Source: Streptomyces sp. XY006
GTDB taxonomy: Bacteria; Actinomycetota; Actinomycetes; Streptomycetales; Streptomycetaceae
NCBI RefSeq assembly: GCF_002237655.1
Contig: NZ_NOKT01000027.1
Span: forward strand, 61,678 to 125,677
Length of the DNA: 64,000 bases
Reading direction: 5' to 3'
In this document: positions 57,284 through 64,000 of the stretch, piece by piece
Position numbering within the stretch: the stretch's first letter is position 1
Layout: every line of letters begins with the position of its first letter
Translations under genes and position numbers: made by a program
Notes under the pieces: generated by a model
The model's input: the letters and a program-made list of their open reading frames with translations, nothing else
What the model was told of the DNA's origin: nothing
Databases searched by the model: none

Positions 57284-58069
57284 TCACCGCACTCCCCGCT
57301 CCCGCTCCTCCACAACGGAGTTGTACGCCGCGACCTGCGCCCGCCGAGCCGTCCGCTCCACCGGCCGCAACGCCTCCCGCCGCGCGGAGATCTCGGACGA
57401 GCTCACCGCACCCCCGTGCCCCCGCTCCGTGGCCACCCCGATCAACGTCCCCACCCGCTGCGCCAGCTCCAGCACGCGCACCGCCCGCGGCGGGTACCCC
57501 GGCGCCAGCACCTCCCACCCCCGCTCGGCCCGAGCCCGGTACGCGTCGATCGCCGCCTCCGCCACCGGCCCCGACCCGGCGACGTCCAGCCGCGTCAGCA
57601 CCTCGGTCGCCTCCCGCAGGGCCTCCGCGAGCTCCCGCTCCGCCTCGCCCAGCGACGGCACATCCGCGGGCGGCGCCTCCCGCACGGGCAGCACATGCCA
57701 CACCACCTCGACCTGCACCCCTTCGGGCCCGGCCTCGTACACGTCCGGCACCAGCCCGAGCGCGGCCCCGTGACAGACCACCGCCTCCTCGGCCTCCAGC
57801 GCCCGCGCGTTGAACTCCGGCGGCCCGCTCAGCCCCAGCGGATGCCCCGGCGCCGGCAGCGCCACCCGCAGCCCGGTCACCCCGAGCGCGCGCAACCGCC
57901 CCAACGCGAGCGTCAGCCCGACCTGGCCCGACTCACCGGGCAGCCCCTCCACCCGATGCACCGCGTCCTCGCCGACGATGGCGAGCACGGCGTCATCCGG
58001 CGAGACAAGTCCGGCCAAAAGGGCATTTCCCCAAGCTGCGAGACGTCCAGCGCGTGGTTCCGTGAGCAT
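57284..58069 (-). CDS. Conserved Streptomyces protein of unknown function
   Basis: A 261-aa soluble protein. The N-terminal half is alternating beta-alpha (AAWGNALLAGLVSPDDAVLA, HRVEGLPGESGQVGLTLALG, LGVTGLRVALPAPGHPLGLS). The C-terminal half is helical and charged (LGEAERELAEALREATEVLT, ISARREALRPVERTARRAQV). ATG 58069 has a GGGAG site. It is divergent from the ABC ATPase at 58231. Not recognised. Confidence 0.83.
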   Translation of the reverse strand: MLTEPRAGRLAAWGNALLAGLVSPDDAVLAIVGEDAVHRVEGLPGESGQVGLTLALGRLRALGVTGLRVALPAPGHPLGLSGPPEFNARALEAEEAVVCHGAALGLVPDVYEAGPEGVQVEVVWHVLPVREAPPADVPSLGEAERELAEALREATEVLTRLDVAGSGPVAEAAIDAYRARAERGWEVLAPGYPPRAVRVLELAQRVGTLIGVATERGHGGAVSSSEISARREALRPVERTARRAQVAAYNSVVEERERGVR

Positions 58070-58230
58070 GCTCCCACCCTAGGACCCCCCAAGGACCGGA
58101 CCGAGGGAATGCCCCGGCCGACCAGTGGCGTAGATTTCATGGAGGGCTGCGCCCACCGGCGCGGCGGACCGAGCCACAGGCGTACGCGACAGCCGAGACC
58201 GGCCACACTGCAAGGGGAGACAACGCGCTC

Positions 58231-59028
58231 ATGAGCGATGTTCTGGAGCTTCAGGACGTATCCGTGGTCCGCGAGGGCCGGGCTCTGGTGGACCAGGTCT
58301 CCTGGTCGGTCAAGGAGGGCGAGCGCTGGGTCATCCTCGGCCCGAACGGCGCCGGCAAGACCACCCTCCTCAACCTCGCTTCCACCTACCTCTACCCCAG
58401 CTCGGGCACCACCACCATCCTCGGCGAGACCCTCGGCCGCCCCGGCACCGACGTCTTCGAACTGCGCCCCCGCATCGGCATGGCCGGCATCGCCATGACC
58501 GAAAAGCTCCCCAAGCGCCAGACGGTCCTGGAGACGGTCCTCACCGCCGCGTACGGCATGACCGCCACCTGGCACGAGGACTACGAGGAGATCGACGAGC
58601 AGCGCGCCCGCGCCTTCCTCGACCGCCTCGGCATGAGCGACTACCTGGACCGCAAGTTCGGCACCCTCTCCGAGGGCGAGCGCAAGCGCACCCTCATCGC
58701 CCGCGCCCTGATGACCGACCCCGAGCTGCTCCTGCTCGACGAGCCGGCCGCCGGCCTCGACCTCGGCGGACGCGAGGACCTCGTCCGCCGTCTCGGCCGC
58801 CTCGCCCGCGACCCCATCGCCCCCTCGATGCTCATGGTCACCCACCACGTCGAGGAGATCCCGCCGGGCTTCACCCACGTCCTCATGATCCGCCAGGGCA
58901 AGGTCCTCGCCGCCGGCCCGCTGGAGCTCGAACTGACCTCCCGCAACCTCTCCCTCTGCTTCGGCCTCCCGCTCGTCGTCGAACAGGTGGGCGAGCGCTG
59001 GACCGCCCAGGGCCTGCCGCTGTCCTGA
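58231..59028 (+). CDS. ABC transporter ATP-binding protein (ModF/YlmA-like)
   Basis: A 265-aa stand-alone ATPase. Walker A GPNGAGKTT at 38-46, signature LSEGERKRTL (a variant of LSGGQ), Walker B LLLLDEPAAGLD, and the switch His in VTHHVEEIPPGFTHVLMI. The EGE variant and IPPGFTH tail resemble YlmA/ModF-type orphan ATPases. No permease gene is adjacent, so its partner is unknown. ATG 58231 was chosen. Confidence 0.9.
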   Translation: MSDVLELQDVSVVREGRALVDQVSWSVKEGERWVILGPNGAGKTTLLNLASTYLYPSSGTTTILGETLGRPGTDVFELRPRIGMAGIAMTEKLPKRQTVLETVLTAAYGMTATWHEDYEEIDEQRARAFLDRLGMSDYLDRKFGTLSEGERKRTLIARALMTDPELLLLDEPAAGLDLGGREDLVRRLGRLARDPIAPSMLMVTHHVEEIPPGFTHVLMIRQGKVLAAGPLELELTSRNLSLCFGLPLVVEQVGERWTAQGLPLS

Positions 59029-59122
59029 ACCGCCCGAGCGCCGGGCAAGTCCCAGGGTAAGAAGGGCATTTACCCGCTGGGCGCCCTGTCGGCGACAGGG
59101 GCCTCGGTCCTACGATGACCAC

Positions 59123-59554
59123 GTGGACATCGACGCATGGCTGTGGTGGCTGATCGGCGCGACGGCGCTCGGCATCGCGCTCGTGATCACCGCGATGCCG
59201 GAACTGGGCATGCTCGCGGTGGGAGCCATCGCCGCGGCGGTGGTCACCGGCGTCTTCGGCGGCGGAGCCGTCGCCCAGGTCGTCGTCTTCGCCGTCATCT
59301 CGACCGCGGGCATCGCCGTCGTACGGCCCATCGCGAACCGGCACCGCTCCCAGCGGCCCCAACTCGCCACCGGGGTGGACGCGTTGAAGGGCAGACAAGC
59401 CGTCGTCCTGGAACGCGTCGACGCGTCCGGCGGCCGGATCAAGCTGGCCGGAGAAGTCTGGTCGGCCCGCGCCCTCGACACCGACCGCGCCTACGAAGTG
59501 GGCCAGGAAGTGGACGTCGTGGACATCGAGGGTGCCACCGCGATCGTCATGTGA
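59123..59554 (+). CDS. NfeD-like membrane protein
   Basis: A 143-aa protein with an N-terminal membrane part (WLWWLIGATALGIALVITAM, LGMLAVGAIAAAVVTGVFGG, VAQVVVFAVISTAGIAVVRP). The C-terminal OB-fold NfeD domain follows (LKGRQAVVLERVDASGGRIK, AGEVWSARALDTDRAYEVGQ, VDVVDIEGATAIV). The short type lacking a protease domain is usually encoded next to an SPFH protein, which is the case here. GTG 59123 was chosen. Likely a membrane microdomain partner. Confidence 0.93.
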   Translation: MDIDAWLWWLIGATALGIALVITAMPELGMLAVGAIAAAVVTGVFGGGAVAQVVVFAVISTAGIAVVRPIANRHRSQRPQLATGVDALKGRQAVVLERVDASGGRIKLAGEVWSARALDTDRAYEVGQEVDVVDIEGATAIVM

Positions 59555-59686
59555 CCTCGCACGACGTAACTGGGGCGAACTCCTCGCCAGCTACGCGACG
59601 GTCTGTCAGACTCGACCAGCAAGATCTTCGACAACCATAAGATCTGCCGAAGGCGCCGCAGCGGAGAAGGGACACGGGGAACGACG

Positions 59687-60640
59687 ATGGAACCGGTCAT
59701 CATCGTCCTGATCATTCTGGTGGTGTTGGTCTTCATCGCCCTGATCAAGACGATCCAAGTCATCCCACAGGCCAGTGCGGCCATCGTCGAGCGCTTCGGC
59801 CGCTACACGCGGACGCTCAACGCGGGGCTCAACATCGTCGTCCCGTTCATCGACACGATCCGCAACCGCATCGACCTGCGCGAGCAGGTCGTGCCCTTCC
59901 CGCCCCAGCCGGTGATCACCCAGGACAACCTGGTCGTCAACATCGACACCGTCATCTACTACCAGGTGACCGACGCACGGGCCGCCACCTACGAAGTCGC
60001 CAGCTACATCCAGGCGATCGAGCAGCTCACCGTCACCACCCTCCGCAACATCATCGGCGGCATGGACCTGGAGCGGACCCTGACCTCCCGCGAGGAGATC
60101 AACGCGGCCCTGCGCGGCGTCCTCGACGAGGCCACCGGCAAGTGGGGCATCCGCGTCAACCGCGTCGAGCTCAAGGCGATCGAACCGCCCACCTCCATCC
60201 AGGACTCGATGGAGAAGCAGATGCGCGCCGACCGTGACAAGCGCGCCGCGATCCTCCAGGCCGAGGGTGTCCGGCAGTCCGAGATCCTGCGCGCGGAAGG
60301 CGAGAAGCAGTCCCAGATCCTGCGCGCCGAAGGTGAGGCCAAGGCCGCCGCCCTGCGCGCCGAGGGCGAGGCCCAGGCCGTCCGCACGGTCTTCGAGGCC
60401 ATCCACGCCGGCGACCCGGACCAGAAGCTTCTCTCCTACCAGTACCTCCAGATGCTCCCGAAGATCGCCGAGGGCGACGCCAACAAGCTCTGGATCGTCC
60501 CCAGCGAGATCGGCGACGCCCTCAAGGGCCTCTCCGGCGCGATGGGCAACTTCGGCGGCATCGGCGGAGGTTCCGGAAACGGCGGGACCGGAGCCCAGGT
60601 CCCCGCCCAGGAGCGCCGCGAGAAGCCGTCCATCGACTGA
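59687..60640 (+). CDS. SPFH domain (stomatin/QmcA-like) membrane protein
   Basis: A 317-aa protein with an N-terminal membrane helix (PVIIVLIILVVLVFIALIKT). The SPFH domain follows (ASAAIVERFGRYTRTLNAGL, VVPFIDTIRNRIDLREQVVP, VTTLRNIIGGMDLERTLTSR). The coiled-coil tail has a repeated ILRAEGEKQSQ-type unit (QAEGVRQSEILRAEGEKQSQ, ILRAEGEAKAAALRAEGEAQ). It forms oligomers in membrane microdomains. The short low-complexity C-terminus is Gly-rich. Probably works with the NfeD protein in front. Confidence 0.94.
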   Translation: MEPVIIVLIILVVLVFIALIKTIQVIPQASAAIVERFGRYTRTLNAGLNIVVPFIDTIRNRIDLREQVVPFPPQPVITQDNLVVNIDTVIYYQVTDARAATYEVASYIQAIEQLTVTTLRNIIGGMDLERTLTSREEINAALRGVLDEATGKWGIRVNRVELKAIEPPTSIQDSMEKQMRADRDKRAAILQAEGVRQSEILRAEGEKQSQILRAEGEAKAAALRAEGEAQAVRTVFEAIHAGDPDQKLLSYQYLQMLPKIAEGDANKLWIVPSEIGDALKGLSGAMGNFGGIGGGSGNGGTGAQVPAQERREKPSID

Positions 60641-60659
60641 GAGCACCCACAACGCAACG

Positions 60660-60697
60660 GTTCCCCGCGCCCACCGTCTTTCGGGGGCGCGGGGAAC
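60660..60697. terminator. Bidirectional terminator after the SPFH gene
   Basis: GTTCCCCGCGCCC (60660-60672) pairs with GGGCGCGGGGAAC (60685-60697), 12-base loop. This hairpin type recurs widely at Streptomyces gene ends. It lies between convergent genes. Confidence 0.82.
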
Positions 60698-60761
60698 AGC
60701 GCGATCAACCACGACGAACCCGCCCGCAGCCGCAGAGCTACCCAGGCCCCACGGCGCCGGC

Positions 60762-61268
60762 TCACGCCGCGTCCAGCACCAGCCAATCCGGCAGCGCCGC
60801 AAAGTCCTCCTGCGCCAGCGTCAGCAGCATCGCGTCCGCCGGAGTCGGCTCGAACGGCTGCCGCAGCAGCGGCATCCCCGCCTCGTCCGGAGTCCGGTTC
60901 GCCTTGCGGTGATTGTCCTCGGCACACGAGGCCACCGTGTTCAGCCACGTGTCCTGACCGCCCTGCGACCGCGGCACCACGTGGTCCACGGTCGTCGCCC
61001 GCCTCCCGCAGTACGCGCACCGGTGCCGGTCCCGCACCAGCACACCGCGCCTCGACCACGGCGCTCGTCTTCGGAACGGCACCCGTACGTACTGGCAGAG
61101 CCTGATCACGCGGGGCGCCGGTATGTCGACCGCGGCTCCCCGCATACGCAGCTCGGGGTGGGCCTGCTCGACGACGGCCTTGTCCTGAAGCACCAGAACG
61201 ACGGCTCGGTTCAGCGTCACCGTCGACAACGGCTCGAAGCTCGCGTTGAGTACCAGCGTGTCCCGCAT
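60762..61268 (-). CDS. HNH endonuclease family protein
   Basis: A 168-aa protein starting DTLVLNASFEPLSTVTLNRA. The HNH site is RHRCAYCGRRATTVDHVVPR, then SQGGQDTWLNTVASCAEDNH, then RKANRTPDEAGMPL (zinc Cys pairs CAYC and the later Cys, catalytic His in VDHVVP). This stand-alone type is common and highly conserved in actinobacteria, probably a chromosomal DNA-processing enzyme rather than a mobile-element one. ATG 61268 was chosen. Confidence 0.92.
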   Translation of the reverse strand: MRDTLVLNASFEPLSTVTLNRAVVLVLQDKAVVEQAHPELRMRGAAVDIPAPRVIRLCQYVRVPFRRRAPWSRRGVLVRDRHRCAYCGRRATTVDHVVPRSQGGQDTWLNTVASCAEDNHRKANRTPDEAGMPLLRQPFEPTPADAMLLTLAQEDFAALPDWLVLDAA

Positions 61269-61395
61269 ACCAGCCCACCTCCCGTGTGCACCGGCCCACC
61301 CCCTGGCGGGCTGGGATCAACTCTGGCCGGGCACGCCGAGATGGACAACGCAATATCTGCTGCTCCCACGGGGGGTGACCCCCGTGCCCCCGGCA

Positions 61396-61440
61396 ACAAA
61401 AATGCCCGCTCCTGATCAATTCCAAGACCAGGAGCGGGCA
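61396..61440 (-). terminator. Rho-independent terminator of the PEBP gene
   Basis: On the minus strand TGCCCGCTCCTG (61440-61429) and CAGGAGCGGGCA (61414-61403) form a perfect 12-bp stem followed by a TTTTTG run, an unusually classical terminator for this genome. Confidence 0.87.
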
Positions 61441-61478
61441 AACGTTCCATGAACTCCGGGATCGCGCGGGCGACCGGC

Positions 61479-62018
61479 TCAGTCCTCGGCGGGCACCTCG
61501 TACTCGCCGATCAGCTGGGCGCGGCCGATCGTGTGGAACCGCAGGTTGAAGCCCACGGCGGCCGGCGAGGCGTCCGCGTCCGGACCGAGCTTCTCCTGGT
61601 CCACGGCGTACACGGTGAACACGTACCGGTGCGGCCCGTCACCGGGCGGGGGCGCGGCACCGCCGAAGTCCCGGCTGCCGTAGTCGTTGCGCGCGTGGAT
61701 CGCGCCCTCCGGCAGCCCCTCGAACTTGCCGCTGCCCGCACCCACCGGCAGCTCCGTCACCGAAGCCGGGATGTCGAACAGCACCCAGTGCCAGAACCCG
61801 CTGCCCGTGGGGGCGTCGGGGTCGTAGCAGGTCACGGCGAAGCTCTTGGTCTCAGGCGGGAAGCCTTCCCACCGCAGCTGCGGCGAGGTGTTGCCGGCCG
61901 CGTAGACCTGAGCGTCCTTGAGCGTCGCCCCTTCCTGGACGTCCTCACTCGTCACCGTGAACGAGGGCACGGGCGGGTGGAAGTCGTGGGGGAGCGGCCG
62001 CCGCTTGAGCTCGGTCAC
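61479..62018 (-). CDS. YbhB/YbcL (Raf kinase inhibitor-like, PEBP) family protein
   Basis: A 179-aa soluble protein with the PEBP ligand-site motifs SFAVTCYDPDAPTGSGFWHW (DPDAP and the WHW segment) and GDGPHRYVFTVYAVD (GxHRY). EGAIHARNDYGSRDFGG lies between them. GTG 62018 has an AGGAGG site. The bacterial family has no firm function; phosphate- or lipid-headgroup binding is likely. It is monocistronic with a classical terminator. Confidence 0.93.
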   Translation of the reverse strand: MTELKRRPLPHDFHPPVPSFTVTSEDVQEGATLKDAQVYAAGNTSPQLRWEGFPPETKSFAVTCYDPDAPTGSGFWHWVLFDIPASVTELPVGAGSGKFEGLPEGAIHARNDYGSRDFGGAAPPPGDGPHRYVFTVYAVDQEKLGPDADASPAAVGFNLRFHTIGRAQLIGEYEVPAED

Positions 62019-62070
62019 CTCGGTACCTCCTGATCGGTTCCAGCAGTCGCTCCCGAGCCTAGGCCCTCCT

Positions 62071-62853
62071 CTAGAACCAGTTGCGCTTGCTCCCCACCTC
62101 GGAGAGCCACTGGTTGAGGTACGCCGTCCAGTCCGTGCCCTGGTAGTCGTTGAGCCCCACCTGGAACGACCGGAAGGTGTCGCTGCCCTCGCTGAACAGA
62201 CCCGGCTTCTTGTCCATCTCCAGCACCACGTCCATGGCGTGCTCGTCGGCCACGAAGCTCAGCTCGACCTGGTGCAGCCCGCGGTACTGCTGCGGCGGGA
62301 AGAACTCGATCTCCTGGTAGAACGGCAGCTTCTGCCGCGTACCCCGGATGACACCCCGCTCCATGTCCGCGTTCTTGAACCAGAAGCCCAGCTGGATGAA
62401 GGCGTCGAGGATCGCCTTCTGCGCCGGCAGCGGATGCACGTTGACCGGGTCCAGGTCACTGGAGTCCACCGCGCGCGCGATCTCCAGCTCCGTGGACACC
62501 CCGATGTTCATGCCGCGCAGCGCCTGACCGTCGATCATCGTGATCGGGGTCTCCCACGGGATCTCCAGCCCGAACTGCACCGCGTGCACCGCGTTCGCCT
62601 GCAGCTCGAAGGCACCGCCCAGCCGCGACTTCGTGAACTCGATGTCCTGCTTGTACTCCTGGTCGCCGCTCTCCACCTCGACCTTGGCCTGCAGCCCGAC
62701 CGAGAGCCCCTCGATCTGCTGGTTCACGGACCCGCCCTGGATCCGCACCTCGCCCTGGACGACACCGCCCGGCACGACGTTGACCTCGTGCAGCACCGTC
62801 TCGACCGAAGCCCCGCCGGCCCCCAGGCTCGCGAGCAGCTTCTTGAACGCCAT
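62071..62853 (-). CDS. spo0M: Spo0M-like sporulation-control protein (arrestin fold)
   Basis: A 260-aa protein. The arrestin-like N-half is FKKLLASLGAGGASVETVLH, VVPGGVVQGEVRIQGGSVNQ and FTKSRLGGAFELQANAVHAV. The C-half is LDAFIQLGFWFKNADMERGV and IEFFPPQQYRGLHQVELSFV. The C-terminus is YLNQWLSEVGSKRNWF. In Bacillus the homologue affects sporulation and cell division; here the developmental link is inferred from the family. ATG 62853 was chosen. Confidence 0.93.
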   Translation of the reverse strand: MAFKKLLASLGAGGASVETVLHEVNVVPGGVVQGEVRIQGGSVNQQIEGLSVGLQAKVEVESGDQEYKQDIEFTKSRLGGAFELQANAVHAVQFGLEIPWETPITMIDGQALRGMNIGVSTELEIARAVDSSDLDPVNVHPLPAQKAILDAFIQLGFWFKNADMERGVIRGTRQKLPFYQEIEFFPPQQYRGLHQVELSFVADEHAMDVVLEMDKKPGLFSEGSDTFRSFQVGLNDYQGTDWTAYLNQWLSEVGSKRNWF

Positions 62854-62998
62854 GTCTCTCCCTCTCGCCCACTACGGGTGGATCCCTGATCCCTGTAAAC
62901 GCGATCCGACCGTGGCCGGTTCCACATGCTCACCCTGACAAGGCCGGTGCCCTGAGGCCACCCCGCGGCACCACGCGTCTCCAGTACCCTCGGACGGC

Positions 62999-63640
62999 AT
63001 GATCGCGACCCCCGACCGTACGCCCCTGCCCAGGGAGTTCTTCGACCGGCCCGTTCTGGACGTCGCCCCCGACCTCCTCGGCCGCATCCTGGTCCGCACC
63101 ACCCCGGACGGTCCGATCGCCCTCCGCCTCACCGAGGTGGAGGCCTACGACGGCGCGGACGACCCCGGCTCCCACGCCTATCGCGGTCGCACCGCCCGCA
63201 ACGAGGTGATGTTCGGCCCGCCCGGACACGTGTACGTCTACTTCACCTACGGCATGTGGTTCTGCATGAACCTCGTGTGCGGTCCCGAGGGAAAGGCGAG
63301 CGCGGTCCTGCTGCGCGCGGGCGAGATCATCGAGGGCGCCGAGCTGGCCCGCATCCGTCGACTCTCGGCCCGCAACGACAAGGAACTGGCCAAAGGCCCG
63401 GCCCGTCTTGCCACGGCCCTGAACGTGGACCGCTCCCTCGACGGCACGGACGCGTGCACCGCCGGCGACACCCCTCTCCGCATGCTGACCGGCACCCCGG
63501 TGCCCCCCGACCAGGTACGCAACGGTCCCCGCACCGGCGTCTCGGGCGAAGGCGCCGTACACCCATGGCGCTTCTGGGTCGCCGACGACCCGACGGTCAG
63601 CCCATACCGGGCCCATGTCCCCAGGCGCCGCCGAAGTTGA
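62999..63640 (+). CDS. DNA-3-methyladenine glycosylase (AAG/MPG family)
   Basis: A 213-aa base-excision enzyme that removes alkylated purines. Family motifs: LPREFFDRPVLDVAPDLLGR, LTEVEAYDGADDPGSHAYRG (catalytic Glu in EVEAY), RTARNEVMFGPPGHVYVYFT, YGMWFCMNLV and KGPARLATALNV. Length is normal. ATG 62999 was chosen. It is the last gene before the rRNA operon promoter region. Confidence 0.95.
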   Translation: MIATPDRTPLPREFFDRPVLDVAPDLLGRILVRTTPDGPIALRLTEVEAYDGADDPGSHAYRGRTARNEVMFGPPGHVYVYFTYGMWFCMNLVCGPEGKASAVLLRAGEIIEGAELARIRRLSARNDKELAKGPARLATALNVDRSLDGTDACTAGDTPLRMLTGTPVPPDQVRNGPRTGVSGEGAVHPWRFWVADDPTVSPYRAHVPRRRRS

Positions 63641-63805
63641 CTCGCCCAGGCTGGGTGCGTAATGTAGCCCGAGCCGCTTGAACCGGGTACGGCGTTCGCC
63701 AGCAGCCGGAAGCGGCCAAACCACTACCTAGCTACCTCCCCTCAGCAGGGGCGAATTCGGCGTGCCCGCATGCCTGAATTCGATGCCGAAGGACTCGATT
63801 ATGAG

Positions 63806-64000
63806 TTGGACGGCGAATCGGCTAACGTAGTGAATGTCGAAAGGCCGACGGGCGAAAGCCCGGGCCGGAAGGCAAATCCCGCCGACAGGGAATCGGATCG
63901 AAAAGGATCTGATAGAGTCGGAAACGCAAGACCGAAGGGAAGCGCCCGGAGGAAAGCCCGAGAGGGTGAGTACAAAGGAAGCGACCGTTCCTTGAGAACT
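63806..64000 (+). promoter_or_regulatory. rRNA operon promoter and 16S leader (gene continues outside)
   Basis: From about 63840 to the edge the sequence is purine-rich, unlike the coding DNA. It contains stretches such as GATCTGATAGAGTCGGAAAC, CGCAAGACCGAAGGGAAGCG and CGTTCCTTGAGAACT that I recall from 16S rRNA leaders of Streptomyces rrn operons. A candidate promoter is TTGGAC (63806-63811), 16 bases, TAGTGA (63828-63833); TAGAGT at 63913 is another -10-like box. The 16S gene itself should start a few hundred bases to the right. Between 63641 and 63805 no gene is seen; further rrn promoters may lie there. Confidence 0.8.

Noticed and set aside
60762..61268. HNH gene as part of a homing element or prophage
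   Set aside because: No flanking repeats, integrase or phage genes; this stand-alone HNH type is a normal chromosomal gene in actinobacteria.
63806..64000. tRNA gene near the right edge
   Set aside because: No cloverleaf or TTC-A-type T-arm could be found; the sequence fits an rRNA leader.

Overview
The window is high-GC actinobacterial DNA and almost certainly comes from a Streptomyces chromosome. Codons are strongly GC-biased at the third position, and GTG or TTG starts and 4-bp stop/start overlaps are common. Lineage markers are present: the chaplin ChpE, the nucleoid protein Gbn, a streptophobe protein, Spo0M, and a rough-ended rRNA operon leader. From memory, the gene order matches the core-chromosome segment of S. 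coelicolor around SCO18xx. Almost everything is conserved chromosomal content; the only clearly mobile item is a short MITE-like element.

Layout. (1) 1-5951: cobalamin operon cobD-cobQ-cobN on the minus strand behind a cobalamin riboswitch; cobN runs off the left edge. (2) 6086-10575: a PiT phosphate transporter with a PHO box and a small membrane partner, a secreted GH25 lysozyme, a class II aldolase and an alpha/beta hydrolase. (3) 10822-15576: a conserved unknown gene, an ABC-F ATPase preceded by a candidate leaderless 7-codon micro-ORF, gbn with a cluster of GATC sites upstream, and an enoyl-CoA hydratase. (4) 15669-18858: a divergent unknown gene and a five-gene Asp23/AmaP envelope operon. 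(5) 18869-23723 (minus): an atypical SDR, GH15 trehalase/glucoamylase, SURF1, a zinc-ribbon protein and a DnaQ-BRCT exonuclease. (6) 23956-26789: a translationally coupled AGMO-like hydroxylase and lysoplasmalogenase pair, then a 43-bp minisatellite overlapping the end of a CopD gene. (7) 26915-30024: two tandem secreted subtilases. (8) 30278-33417: DUF485-ActP acetate symporter and moaA. (9) 33442-39081: small genes, tyrS, and the TldD/PmbA protease pair. (10) 39353-46138: fabG-fabI of type II fatty acid synthesis, a GntR regulator divergent from an MFS exporter with a 38-aa companion, sixA and serB. (11) 46283-52311: streptophobe protein divergent from an FHA-FHA-ABC exporter, then a secreted SLT transglycosylase. 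(12) 52657-54712: a divergent QueA-like protein coupled to an SDR, and the MITE. (13) 54859-59028: GAF sensor kinase and NarL-type regulator, chpE, a conserved unknown gene and an ABC ATPase. (14) 59123-64000: NfeD and SPFH membrane proteins, HNH endonuclease, PEBP, Spo0M, AAG glycosylase, and an rRNA-operon promoter/leader ending at the window edge.

How it works together: most blocks are housekeeping (B12, Moco, tRNA charging, fatty acid synthesis, serine synthesis, peptide maturation). Several blocks serve the cell envelope (Asp23/AmaP, lysozyme, SLT, FHA-ABC exporter, chaplin, SPFH/NfeD). The strongest leads for something new are the ether-lipid-type pair at 23956-25574, the micro-ORF before the ABC-F gene, the GATC cluster in front of gbn, and the divergent QueA-like gene. 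All function calls come from reading the sequence; no database search was run.
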